Assembly (NCBI RefSeq): GCF_900497595.1
Contig: NZ_UFQO01000008.1
Location: 1 to 51,595, forward strand
Direction of reading: 5' to 3'
Source of the DNA: Treponema pectinovorum
Lineage (GTDB): Bacteria > Spirochaetota > Spirochaetia > Treponematales > Treponemataceae
DNA length: 51,595 bases
The number at the start of each line of letters is the position of its first letter. Positions within the stretch are counted from its first letter, which is position 1. This document shows, one piece after another, positions 8,969-17,872 of the stretch. The notes below the pieces were generated by a model. It searched no databases and was not told the DNA's origin. It saw only the letters and a program-made list of their open reading frames with translations. Made by a program: the position numbers and the translations under genes.

Positions 8969-9078
8969 ATTGTGAAGCCAGTTATTGCAAGCAAGTATTT
9001 TGCAGTGCCACTTTGTTATGCGATGTTTTCGATTCTATTTTCTAGTTGAAAAGCCTCATTGTGCCGATAATGTCTATT

Positions 9079-10434
9079 ATGAAGAGATTTTTCCTTATCG
9101 TTTTTGCTTTTTTATGCCTGCCAGTTTTTGCGGATTTTAATGAGATGAATCTTCCAGATTCAACAGAAATAAGAAAGGCGATTGCACAGTCTTGGTTTTA
9201 TGGCGATTTAAAAAGTATTCGCCAAAAATATTCCGAAGTTCGCATGAATGCGATTGCAGAGCCTTTTCAAGTTAGAATGGAAGAAACAGAAGGCTCTTTT
9301 GCGATAATAGTTGCTCCTCAGGTAAAACTAAAGATGGATTTCTATACAGAAGACGGCGTTGAGCAGAAGATTGTCGATGAATATCCGGGCGACGCTTTTG
9401 GCTCTTGGATTTTAAGTCGTAATTCATTAACAGGCGAGGGCGAGTGGATTAGAATTTATTTTTCTGTGAACAGCGAAATGTACATTCAATTTGCTCCCAA
9501 CGGAAATATAACCCTTGCAGATTTCGTTATTGCAGGTCTTTACGCTGCAAAAGGCGTTCCGATTGGTATTCCATTTGAACAACTTTATACGGCATCGTTC
9601 AGAGAAATTTTACAAGCAACGGAAAAAATCCTACCGTGGAAATATGCGGATTTGAAACTTGGACAGTTTGGCTCAAAATTGCAGATGATTGGCGTTATAA
9701 GAAAAAATTTGAATAGGATTCACTATTCGCCTGCTTCATGCTATGACGAAAACGGGGAGCTTGTTGATATTTTTTCTGGAGAAATACGAAAAGTTGAATC
9801 GAAAGATTTTTTGGAATTGGATTCGGCTGGCTTTTTAAAATGGATAGCCGACGGACTTGTAGAGCCCGTTGCAGGAAGTCATCTTTATGTAAAACCGCTC
9901 TTAGTGCAAACGGTTGAATACGAAAAAATAGGTTTGCAGGCAAAATTGAATCAAAGCTTGCCACTTTCTTTTACGCTTGACTGGTGTCGTAATCTTGCAG
10001 CCGCCTGTCTTTCTATAAGAAGTTCAAGGCATTACCTTTGGAATGATTCCCATGCAGATGTTAAAATTGAGCCTTTTAGCGCAGAAGTTACATCGCAGGG
10101 AATAACGCAAACTGTAGGTTATATAAAAGATTCAGGATATGAAGTTGAAAAATTAAAACCTCTGCTGTATGTTTTGGCTTCTACAGAACCCACTTATTGC
10201 TATCTCGCTGCCGTAAAACGTCCTGCAAAAACTTCTGGCAATTTGCCCCTGGAATATTTTGTGTTTGACGAATGTGCGGTGATTTTTCCGTATTATGATA
10301 AAAACGGTCATTTTGAATGTGTCATTTTTGAGAATGGCAAGGAACTTTCTTTGACTCAATTTGTTAATAAGTATAAGGGATGTTTTGTCAATCTTTCGAG
10401 GTTGCTCACAGAAAATTCTTTTTTCCCTGATTAA
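9079..10434 (+). CDS. Exported protein of unknown function, first gene of the Ton-like cluster
   Basis: I do not recognise this family. The product (about 451 aa) has a clear cleavable signal peptide, KRFFLIVFAFLCLPVFA, and no other membrane segment, so it should be periplasmic or outer-membrane associated. The mature part has mixed alpha/beta composition with one Cys-containing stretch (HYSPASCYDENGEL) and no catalytic motif. An in-frame ATG at 9070 and a TTG at 9046 are alternatives. ATG 9079 is preferred because it starts a standard signal peptide and lies seven nt after a GATAAT that could be a -10 box. Neither ATG has a ribosome site. The TPR gene follows after 25 nt, which suggests it opens the envelope operon. 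Confidence 0.65.
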   Translation: MKRFFLIVFAFLCLPVFADFNEMNLPDSTEIRKAIAQSWFYGDLKSIRQKYSEVRMNAIAEPFQVRMEETEGSFAIIVAPQVKLKMDFYTEDGVEQKIVDEYPGDAFGSWILSRNSLTGEGEWIRIYFSVNSEMYIQFAPNGNITLADFVIAGLYAAKGVPIGIPFEQLYTASFREILQATEKILPWKYADLKLGQFGSKLQMIGVIRKNLNRIHYSPASCYDENGELVDIFSGEIRKVESKDFLELDSAGFLKWIADGLVEPVAGSHLYVKPLLVQTVEYEKIGLQAKLNQSLPLSFTLDWCRNLAAACLSIRSSRHYLWNDSHADVKIEPFSAEVTSQGITQTVGYIKDSGYEVEKLKPLLYVLASTEPTYCYLAAVKRPAKTSGNLPLEYFVFDECAVIFPYYDKNGHFECVIFENGKELSLTQFVNKYKGCFVNLSRLLTENSFFPD

Positions 10435-10459
10435 AATACTTTCTTGAATTGGAGTTTTA

Positions 10460-13168
10460 ATGAAAAAAAAATTATACGTTTTTGCTCTCGCTTCCTTTTT
10501 TGTGGGAGCGGCGCTTTTTGCAGATGAAGCATCGTCGCTTTTTTTTAAGATGCAGGACTCATATTCGAGTGGATTTTATCCAGGCGTTATTCGTTTTGCA
10601 GATGAAATTTTGCAGGATGAGCGGAATTCGATTTATTTTTCTAAAGCAAAACTTTTAAAAGCACAGTCGCTTTTAAAAATGGAAAATGCAAACGATGCTC
10701 TAAAAATTCTAACTTCATTCAAAATTAAAGATGAAAATCAAAAGGAATTAAACGCAAATCGATTTTATTGGCTTGGTCGCTGCTATTTTGAGCTAAAAAA
10801 TTATGATGCGGCAAGCACTTGTTTTTACGATGCAGAAAAAATTTTAAAAGATTTTGATTCTCGTGATGAAAAAAAACTTTTTGTAAATTGCGTATATTTT
10901 TCTGGAAAAACAGAATTCCAAAGAAAAAATTATTCGGCGGCGACATGCTGTTTTGAGTTTGCAATAAGAAATGCAAATCATCTTTCCTCTTTTGAATATG
11001 AAGATTCTGCTGTTCTCTTAGTTGAAAGTCTTTTTTTAGACGAAAATTTTAAAAAGGCAGAAATCTATGCAACCGAGTTTGTAAAAGAAAATTTCCAGAG
11101 CCAAAATCATTTTCGATTGATTTTAACGCTTGCAAATTCTTTGGAAAAACAGAAAAAAAATGATTTGGCTTACGAATATTACAGTCAGCTTTTTAACGAA
11201 GATTCCTCCTCGTCTGGCAAAAGCCAGTTTTGGACTCAACTTGCAATAGAAGCTTTTGAAGACAAAGATTTTTCAAAATCGCTTTCGTATTTTGATTACG
11301 CTAACAAAAATGCTTCGATACAGGAAAAACAGATTGCGCTTCTCTATCGTGCGGAAATTTTATTTTTGACTTCCAAAAAAGATGTTGTCTCCAAAGCAAA
11401 AGATTCTTTGGAAGAAATCAACAAAAATTGGAAAACGCTACATTTTGAAGAAGAAAAATTTTATTACGAGTATGCAATGCTTTTGCGTGCTAAGTTTGCG
11501 GGTTTGTGTGGACTTTGGAATGAATGTCTTGAATATGCAAGTTTAAAAAATGTTCCGCAAAATCTTGAAGATGAGTTTATTTATTGGCAGGCGAACGCAT
11601 TTTATAACTTGGGTGAATATTCAAAAGCGCTTTCTCTTCTTGAAAAAAAGGAAAATTTTACAGAAGTGCAACTTTTGCTCTTAAAAGCAAATCTGCTTGC
11701 AAGAAGTGGAAAGTACACCGAAGCGAATAAAATTTTTTCTGCTTTGGACGAAAAAAATCTTTTGGATTTGAACGGTAATTTAGATTATGCAAAAAGTCTT
11801 TTGAGCGCAGGTTATTTGGAATCTTCTTTTGAGCAAAGCCAAAAATCTTACGAAAAACAAAAAAAAGAAAACGCTCTAAACAAAAAACAAGAATCGCAAG
11901 CCCAATATTTAAAAGCGATTTCTCTTTTTAACAGAAAGCAATGGACTGGTGCCGAGCAGGAATTTAAAAATTCAATTTCGAAGAATTCTTTAGATTCAAA
12001 AACTCAAACTTATGCAAGTTTTTATTTAGGTTACAGCCAATATCAATCTGCAAAATATGACGAAGCCTATTTAAATCTCAAAAAAGTTGCGGACGAAAAT
12101 CCTAACTCTGCAATTTTCTGGCAGTCAATGATTCTTGCAAGCCGTGCTGCTTTGCAGTCAAAAAAATACGCGGATGCACTTTTGGTTGCAAAAAAAGCGA
12201 TGGATTTTTCTGTAAATGAAGAACAAAAACAGGAAAGCACTTTTTTAACTGTTGGAATTTTGACCGATATAGAACGATATGATGAAGCGATTTCGATTTT
12301 GGAAAAACATTTTTCTGCAAAAACCGATTTTGCCTATCAATGCAAATTCTTGGCGGCCGATATAATGATTCAAAAAAAGTCTTATTCACAGGCACAAGAT
12401 TTGTATTTATCGCTTTCAAAAGAAAAAAAAGCAGGAAGGATTGCGGAAGATTCAACTTTTAGGCTCGGAGAACTTTTGTATTCTCAAAAAGATTATTTAA
12501 AAGCCGCAGAAGTTTTTGAATCGTACATCAAGAATTATGAAAATGGGAATTTTTTTGTAGCTTCGCTTTATTTTGCAGCCTCTTGCCTTGAAAATTTGGG
12601 AAATAAACAAAAAGCAATTTTGTATTATGAGCAAGTTGCAAAAATTGGAGAAAATTCAACATACTTATATCCTGCAAAGCAAAAACTGGAAGAACTTTCC
12701 AAAAATCGAAAATCAATTTCGCTGCTTGAATCAAAACAAGCGGAATACGAAAAATCAGGCAAAAACACGACCATCCAGGGACGAAAAATCGGCACAGAAC
12801 TTTGCGAACTTTATAAACAAAATGGCGACAGTTTTGCAAAAATTGAAAAGTTTGCGAGCGAATTGCTCGAAATTCAGTCCAAGTTTGAAGGGGAAAGTGG
12901 AGATTCTGCAAAAACTGCAATCATTCTGGCAGAAATTTATCGCAACCAAATAAAAAATGAAAAATCAGCAAATACTTATCTTATGGCAGCTCAATTTGCA
13001 AGAAAAGCGGGGCTTTCTTCCTTTGCAGAGCGAAGCCTTTACGGAGCGGTAGAAGCGTTTGATGCGGCAGGCTTAAAAGGCGATGCTAGTTCAACAGCAA
13101 AAACTTTGAGCGAGTTATATCCTTCGAGCGATTATGCAAAGCAGGCGAATAAACTTTTAAAAAATTAA
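10460..13168 (+). CDS. Large periplasmic TPR-repeat protein
   Basis: The 902-aa product begins with a signal peptide (cleavage expected after ALFA, near residue 21). The rest is almost wholly helical repeats of about 34-36 residues. Typical signatures are FYWLGRCYFELKNYDAAS, ASFYLGYSQYQSAKYDEA and FRLGELLYSQKDYLKAAE. The spacing and the order of small and aromatic residues fit TPR or Sel1-like scaffolds such as BamD and CpoB. It probably docks envelope proteins and has no enzymatic function. A TTGGAG ribosome site stands before the ATG. The outer-membrane barrel gene starts 13 nt after its stop and the ExbB/ExbD/TonB genes follow, so a role in assembling or coupling that complex is a reasonable inference. 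Confidence 0.82.
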   Translation: MKKKLYVFALASFFVGAALFADEASSLFFKMQDSYSSGFYPGVIRFADEILQDERNSIYFSKAKLLKAQSLLKMENANDALKILTSFKIKDENQKELNANRFYWLGRCYFELKNYDAASTCFYDAEKILKDFDSRDEKKLFVNCVYFSGKTEFQRKNYSAATCCFEFAIRNANHLSSFEYEDSAVLLVESLFLDENFKKAEIYATEFVKENFQSQNHFRLILTLANSLEKQKKNDLAYEYYSQLFNEDSSSSGKSQFWTQLAIEAFEDKDFSKSLSYFDYANKNASIQEKQIALLYRAEILFLTSKKDVVSKAKDSLEEINKNWKTLHFEEEKFYYEYAMLLRAKFAGLCGLWNECLEYASLKNVPQNLEDEFIYWQANAFYNLGEYSKALSLLEKKENFTEVQLLLLKANLLARSGKYTEANKIFSALDEKNLLDLNGNLDYAKSLLSAGYLESSFEQSQKSYEKQKKENALNKKQESQAQYLKAISLFNRKQWTGAEQEFKNSISKNSLDSKTQTYASFYLGYSQYQSAKYDEAYLNLKKVADENPNSAIFWQSMILASRAALQSKKYADALLVAKKAMDFSVNEEQKQESTFLTVGILTDIERYDEAISILEKHFSAKTDFAYQCKFLAADIMIQKKSYSQAQDLYLSLSKEKKAGRIAEDSTFRLGELLYSQKDYLKAAEVFESYIKNYENGNFFVASLYFAASCLENLGNKQKAILYYEQVAKIGENSTYLYPAKQKLEELSKNRKSISLLESKQAEYEKSGKNTTIQGRKIGTELCELYKQNGDSFAKIEKFASELLEIQSKFEGESGDSAKTAIILAEIYRNQIKNEKSANTYLMAAQFARKAGLSSFAERSLYGAVEAFDAAGLKGDASSTAKTLSELYPSSDYAKQANKLLKN

Positions 13169-13181
13169 CTTTGGAGAAAAT

Positions 13182-14855
13182 ATGAAAAAATCGATTTTAA
13201 TTGGAGCAATTTTATTGCAGGCGTTTTTTATATCTGCGCAAAATCAAAGCTCACAAGGCGAAGAAATTGAACTTCCAGATGTTACAACTGTTGTCGCTGG
13301 AACGGTTTTGACGGCTGGCAAGGATTCTATCCCAGATTATTCAAAAATAATTCCGAATGAAAATGATTCTGAGTTTGCTCTTCCAAAATTTGAAAGCAAA
13401 AAACAAAATGAAGATATTTCTGGAACTTCATCTCAAGACGAAAACGAAAAATCCGTTTACGCGGAAGGCAAAATAGGCGGCGGTTTTCCATTTTATTTTA
13501 CAGGCGATTTTTCTGTTTATAGAACAACAGGAAATTCTCCGTTTGCAATAAATTTTTTTCACGAAAATGCAGAAGGATTTGTTTCTAAAGATGTTGAAGA
13601 TGGATTTTTTTACAGAAATACAAAAATCGACTTAAAAAAACAATTTTTCCGCGAAAAAAGCGAATACGATTTTTCTGCCTTTTACAAAAATGACGACCGA
13701 GGATTTCAATTAAAATCAACTTCGTTTACGGATTATCTTAAAAATAATTTTGGTGGCGAGGCGTTTGCATCTTGGAAATTGACAAACGACTGGAACCTTT
13801 CTGCAAAATTAAATTCTTCTTATTACAGCCGCTACGGAACAACATATCCAGGTGCGGTATCTTTGAACGACGATTTTCAAAAGAGTGCAAAGATATTCAG
13901 CATTTCGCCAGAAATCGATTTTGGTTTAAAAAAATCAAATTTCGCTCTCAATTTTTCTGCAAAATATCAAAGCCAGTTAAACATGAAAGATTCTGGAACT
14001 TTGCAAAAAGCCGCTTACGCTACAAGTGCAGAATCTACTCATCGTGCAAATTTGGGAATAGATTTTGCATGGACGGATGAAAATGTAAAACTTTTTGGTG
14101 CGGTATCGGCTGTTGTTGGAACTTCAATAGGCAATCATAATTTTTTAATTCCTTTTATTTTGGGAACTCAATTCAACTTAAAAACGCCGCTTTCTTCGAG
14201 AAGTGCGATATTTAAAATTCAAGGTGGAATCGATTCGTTTTTGACTTTGGCTTCAATTTTGGAAGAAAAAAATCCGTATTCTGTTTTGCCTTCTCTTCCG
14301 AGTGAACAAAGCGACTGGTATGCAAACTTTTATGCGAGTTTGCCTGTAAAGGATTTTTTTGATTTTGACTTGAATGCCGAATTCAGAAAAACTGCTTTTG
14401 ACAATGGATTTTGGCAAGCAAATTATTCTGATTCAACAACGCTTCTGGCCTCTGGGTTTTATAGATTGCAGCAGACAAACCGCACAGATTTTAATAGCGA
14501 AGCGATTTTTAAATTTAGTTTAGAGCAACTGCGCTTTTCTGTGGGCTGGAAATCTTATTGGCTCGATGTGCCATATATCGAAGAAGGGCAGGCTTTAAAA
14601 GGTGAATTTTTTTATGGAGCAAAAGATTCTGCTTGGGAATTTGGGGCGAGTTTAAAACAATTTTTTGCAAGCGAAAGCGATAAAACTCCTGTTTTAGATA
14701 TGAACGCTTCGCTTAAAGCGTCGCCATCCATTCGGCTTGCCCTCGAAGCAACCGATATTATAAAATTGATTCTAAACAGGAGCAGAGCTTTTGCGTCAAG
14801 CGAATATGTTCTCGATTCATCGCACATAAAAATGCTGGTGAAGTTTCAATTTTAG
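13182..14855 (+). CDS. Outer-membrane beta-barrel protein linked to the TonB/ExbBD genes
   Basis: The 557-aa product has a signal peptide (cleavage after ISA, residue 19). A low-complexity segment to about residue 90 is followed by roughly 450 residues of alternating, aromatic-rich strands. It ends in LVKFQF, and a terminal Phe is the usual mark of an outer-membrane barrel. Right after the signal, residues 33-40 read DVTTVVAG, which resembles a TonB box, but I see no plug domain. The ribosome site is GGAG. Being 13 nt after the TPR gene and 67 nt before exbB, it is the likely client of the energy-transducing proteins encoded downstream. The substrate cannot be read from the sequence. Confidence 0.72.
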   Translation: MKKSILIGAILLQAFFISAQNQSSQGEEIELPDVTTVVAGTVLTAGKDSIPDYSKIIPNENDSEFALPKFESKKQNEDISGTSSQDENEKSVYAEGKIGGGFPFYFTGDFSVYRTTGNSPFAINFFHENAEGFVSKDVEDGFFYRNTKIDLKKQFFREKSEYDFSAFYKNDDRGFQLKSTSFTDYLKNNFGGEAFASWKLTNDWNLSAKLNSSYYSRYGTTYPGAVSLNDDFQKSAKIFSISPEIDFGLKKSNFALNFSAKYQSQLNMKDSGTLQKAAYATSAESTHRANLGIDFAWTDENVKLFGAVSAVVGTSIGNHNFLIPFILGTQFNLKTPLSSRSAIFKIQGGIDSFLTLASILEEKNPYSVLPSLPSEQSDWYANFYASLPVKDFFDFDLNAEFRKTAFDNGFWQANYSDSTTLLASGFYRLQQTNRTDFNSEAIFKFSLEQLRFSVGWKSYWLDVPYIEEGQALKGEFFYGAKDSAWEFGASLKQFFASESDKTPVLDMNASLKASPSIRLALEATDIIKLILNRSRAFASSEYVLDSSHIKMLVKFQF

Positions 14856-14922
14856 AAATTTGATAAAAACACTTACAAAAAATGAATATCATTTTGTAGA
14901 TTTATAAGAATAGAGGAAAATT

Positions 14923-15534
14923 ATGTTAAATTTATTAAAATCTGGCGGAATTTTGATGATTCCGATTGTTCTATGCGGAATTGCAGCGACTTATATAATA
15001 ATTGAGCGCTGTGTTTATTTTTCGATGCTCAAAAAAAACGATTCTATCTTAAAGAATAATCTAAAAGATGCACTGATTAAAAAAGATTATTCTGCGGCAG
15101 ACGCATTTTGCACCGCTTGTGGAACTCCGCTCGCTCAAGTTGTAAAAAAAGCAATTTCTATGAGGAATTTGGAAGAATCGTATTTAAAAGAAATAATAGA
15201 AACAGAAGTTGAAGCGGTCATTCCGCAATATGAGCATTCGCTTACGCTCTTGGGAACTATTGCAAATATTTCTACTTTGCTCGGACTTTTTGGAACTGTA
15301 ACCGGCAACATAAAAGCGTTTGGAGTTTTGGGCGCTGGTGCTGCAATGGGAAATCCTGCTGTTCTTGCAGGGGCGATTGCAGAAGCGCTGGTAACTACAG
15401 CGGCAGGACTTTTTGTGGCGATTCCGTCGATGATTTTTTCAAACTATTTTACGCGAAGGGTGAATAAAGAGATAACTTTGCTCCAATCTTATTCTACAGA
15501 AATTTTATTAAGGCTTACAGGACATTTAAACTGA
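14923..15534 (+). CDS. exbB: ExbB/TolQ-family proton-channel protein
   Basis: This is the inner-membrane stator that, with ExbD, uses the proton gradient to drive a TonB- or TolA-like arm. The 203-aa length is normal. Helix 1 is at about residues 9-30. The paired helices 2 and 3 lie around GTIANISTLLGLFGTVTGNI and ALVTTAAGLFVAIPSMIF, with the family-typical GLFGTVxG and TTAAGLxVAIP motifs. AGAGGA is the ribosome site. The stop codon overlaps the next start (TGATG), so ExbB and ExbD are translationally coupled. TolQ is the alternative name; no TolB or Pal gene is adjacent, which favours ExbB. Confidence 0.9.
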   Translation: MLNLLKSGGILMIPIVLCGIAATYIIIERCVYFSMLKKNDSILKNNLKDALIKKDYSAADAFCTACGTPLAQVVKKAISMRNLEESYLKEIIETEVEAVIPQYEHSLTLLGTIANISTLLGLFGTVTGNIKAFGVLGAGAAMGNPAVLAGAIAEALVTTAAGLFVAIPSMIFSNYFTRRVNKEITLLQSYSTEILLRLTGHLN

Positions 15535-15938
15535 TGAAAATTATACGAAAGCGGGGAATGAATGCAGTTTCTGATTTAACTGCGATGATAGATATTGTTT
15601 TTCAGCTGATACTTTTTTTTCTTGTTTCTACGACTTTTGCGGTCTTGCCAGGCATAAATGTAAATCTTCCACAAAGTTCTACAGCACAGGCAGAAAGCAT
15701 TGGCGGAATTACGATTACGGCAGGCGAAAACGGAGAACTTTTTTTTAATGAAGAAAAGGTTTCGATGCAAACTTTGGACGATAAATTAAAAAAGTTTGAT
15801 ACAGAAGGAAAAAATCGCGAAGAGTATCCGATAACTCTGGAAGCCGACGAAAAAGTTACAAATGGAACTATCGTAAAAATTTTTGATGTTTTGCGAAAAA
15901 ATGGTTTTGTCGCCGTAAATTTGAGGACAACCGAATAA
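15534..15938 (+). CDS. exbD: ExbD/TolR-family protein
   Basis: A 134-aa protein with one N-terminal transmembrane helix and a periplasmic domain. The helix carries the essential proton-binding Asp in LTAMIDIVFQLILFFLVST (about residue 19), as in ExbD and TolR. The C-terminal part (from NVNLPQSST) has the expected small alpha/beta fold, ending VAVNLRTTE. The start overlaps the exbB stop by one base, and its own stop overlaps the next ATG (TAATG). Confidence 0.9.
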   Translation: MKIIRKRGMNAVSDLTAMIDIVFQLILFFLVSTTFAVLPGINVNLPQSSTAQAESIGGITITAGENGELFFNEEKVSMQTLDDKLKKFDTEGKNREEYPITLEADEKVTNGTIVKIFDVLRKNGFVAVNLRTTE

Positions 15939-16966
15939 TGACAAAAATTGAACGCCGTCCCAATAAGATTGCATTTTTGGGAACTTTTGCAGTCTGGATT
16001 TTTCTTTTTGTCTTATTTTCTTTTGCGTCGCTTTTGCCACAGAAAAAAGTTTATAAGTCTGTAAAAATTTCTTTAAGTGAATCTACAACGCCTTTGCGTG
16101 CAGAAAAAAAAGAAGCTGCTCCTCCAGCACAAGAGCTAAAGCCTGATAAAGAAACTGCAACGCAGGAATCTGCACAAAAAATTGAGGAAAAGTCTGTTCA
16201 AAAAGCACAGCAAAAGCCTGCTGTAAAAAAGCAGGAAACTGCAACTGCTCCAGTGGGAAAAAAGACCGAGAATGTTCCAGAAAAAAAAGCCGTTCAAACA
16301 CTGCAAAAAAGCGTTGAAGAACTTATGGCAGAACAGAGAAAATCTCGCCTAGTGCAAAAAAAAGAATTTGACTGGAGCAAATTTGAAAACTCTTCTTCTG
16401 AAACTTCAAATTCTTCTCCGTCGACGGCTAGTTCAAACTTACAGACAACGCCTGTAAATAAGATAAACGAATTTGAAGGAACTTCTGCACAGGCTGCTGC
16501 ATCGGAAAATTCTTCTTCAAAAAGTTCAAATTCTTCTTCGCAAGCAAACAAAAATGTTTCATCTTCCACTTCTGCTGCATTAAAAAATATCGCTTCTTCC
16601 AGTTATAGTTCTACGGCAGGAAACGGTGTTACTTCGACTTCTAACATAAAAACGGCGAGTTCCCCAGACGGAAAAATTGCTTTGGTTATGAGCGATGGAA
16701 CGAGCAGAACTTTGCTTGAACCGGAAAAACCTGTGATAAATTTGTCGCCAGCGGCAAGTGCAACTATTTCTGCAACGGTGGAATTGAATATAAGTTTTAC
16801 CGTAAATCCAGATGGAAGAGTTTTAGTGAATTCTATAAAAATTCCTTCTGCACTGACTTCTGCTTTGGTTAGACGCGAAATAGAAGAGCAGATAAGCCGA
16901 TGGAGATTTACTGCGGATTCTGATTCTGCAACTGCATTTTTTACACACAGAATTGTAAAACGATAA
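15938..16966 (+). CDS. TonB-like energy transducer
   Basis: The 342-aa protein has the TonB/TolA plan. A short cytoplasmic tail precedes one transmembrane helix (about residues 13-33), then a long periplasmic linker rich in Lys, Glu, Ala, Gln and Pro (to about 130), then a Ser/Asn-rich segment. The C-terminal domain carries SFTVNPDGRVLVNSIKI and EEQISRWRFTAD, which match the TonB C-terminal pattern of FxVxxDGRV and WRF. The Ser-rich middle replaces the usual Pro-Lys rods. The ATG overlaps the exbD stop. The last codon abuts repeat copy C. The domain call is firm; whether it should be called TonB or TolA is open. Confidence 0.82.
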   Translation: MTKIERRPNKIAFLGTFAVWIFLFVLFSFASLLPQKKVYKSVKISLSESTTPLRAEKKEAAPPAQELKPDKETATQESAQKIEEKSVQKAQQKPAVKKQETATAPVGKKTENVPEKKAVQTLQKSVEELMAEQRKSRLVQKKEFDWSKFENSSSETSNSSPSTASSNLQTTPVNKINEFEGTSAQAAASENSSSKSSNSSSQANKNVSSSTSAALKNIASSSYSSTAGNGVTSTSNIKTASSPDGKIALVMSDGTSRTLLEPEKPVINLSPAASATISATVELNISFTVNPDGRVLVNSIKIPSALTSALVRREIEEQISRWRFTADSDSATAFFTHRIVKR

Positions 16967-17082
16967 ATGCGGAAAGGGGTGGAGTGGTGAGCGAAGCGAA
17001 AACAAACGCTTTTGCGTTTGGTCGTAGGCTTTAAGCCGGAGCCACGCAACACCTGGTTTTTGCGAACGCAAAAATCCGCCCT
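16967..17082 (-). repeat. Modular repeat, copy C (GC-rich half only, inverted)
   Basis: This copy begins at the base after the tonB stop. It has the GC-rich module of the family in inverted orientation (GGGCGG at the right end) with palindromes CAAACGC / GCGTTTG and TTTTTGCG / CGCAAAAA. The GACAG and GTTAAAG hairpins are absent, so it is a partial copy. Confidence 0.65.
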
Positions 17083-17119
17083 ATAAAATTTCCTAAGCGA
17101 ACAAAGTTAAAAAACATTA

Positions 17120-17148
17120 TTGTTCATAATAAAAGTTTTCTTTATAAT
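17120..17148 (+). promoter_or_regulatory. Promoter of the HAD gene; predicts a leaderless mRNA
   Basis: A -35 box TTGTTC (17120-17125), a spacer of exactly 17 nt and a perfect -10 box TATAAT (17143-17148) precede ATG 17156 by seven nt. Transcription should therefore start at or next to the A of the ATG. No ribosome site exists. Confidence 0.7.
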
Positions 17149-17155
17149 TTTAAGA

Positions 17156-17836
17156 ATGTTGGACGGCATAAGTGTAATTGCGTTTGATATAGATGGAACT
17201 TTGTACTCGTCTTTTGGATTTTATGTAAAAATAATTCCGTATTTTCTGAAAAATTTAAAATTCTACATAAAGTATAACAAGGTTCGAAAAATCCTGCACA
17301 AAACCGCTCCTCTTCCTGATTTTTATGAATTTCAGGCACGGCTTCTGGCTGAACTTTTAAAATGTCCTGTTGAAGAGGCAAAAGAGAAAATTCAAAAAAT
17401 TGTTTATGACGGAATGAAGCCGTATTTTAAAAAGACAAAACCTTTTGCGTATGTTGAAGAAACTTTTTCACGATTGAAAAATGCAGGATTTAAAATTGCA
17501 ATCCTCTCGGATTTTCCGCCGGAACAAAAAGGCGAAATGTGGGGCTTGATTCCGTATTGCGATGCAATTTTGGGGTCAGAAGCTTGTGGCGCTTTAAAAC
17601 CTTCGATTTATCCGTTTGGAATTCTTGCCCATACGCTTGGCGTAAAAACTGGGAATATTTTGTATGTTGGGAATTCTATAAAGTACGATGTAAAAGGGGC
17701 AAAAAATGCGGGATTAAAAACCGCTTACATAATGCCGTTTTGGAGAAAGTTGCTGAATCTCCCATACAAACTTGCTGACATCAATTTTTCAAACTATCGT
17801 CAACTGGCAGATATTGTGTTAAAATGTCCTCAATAA
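17156..17836 (+). CDS. HAD-family phosphatase
   Basis: A 226-aa haloacid-dehalogenase-type hydrolase, probably a phosphatase of a small phosphorylated metabolite. The nucleophile motif DIDGTL is at residues 10-15. Motif II is AILSDF, the motif III Lys is in GALKPS, and motif IV reads YVGNSIKYDVKGAKNAGL. A helical cap lies between motif I and motif II. In motif IV the usual first Asp is replaced (GNS), but the later Asp remains. A TTG at 17120 is in frame but belongs to the -35 box, so ATG 17156 is the real start. The coiled-coil gene follows after 36 nt. The substrate is unknown. Confidence 0.82.
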   Translation: MLDGISVIAFDIDGTLYSSFGFYVKIIPYFLKNLKFYIKYNKVRKILHKTAPLPDFYEFQARLLAELLKCPVEEAKEKIQKIVYDGMKPYFKKTKPFAYVEETFSRLKNAGFKIAILSDFPPEQKGEMWGLIPYCDAILGSEACGALKPSIYPFGILAHTLGVKTGNILYVGNSIKYDVKGAKNAGLKTAYIMPFWRKLLNLPYKLADINFSNYRQLADIVLKCPQ

Positions 17837-17872
17837 CAACAGATTTACATACAATATAAAGTTCATTTTTGG

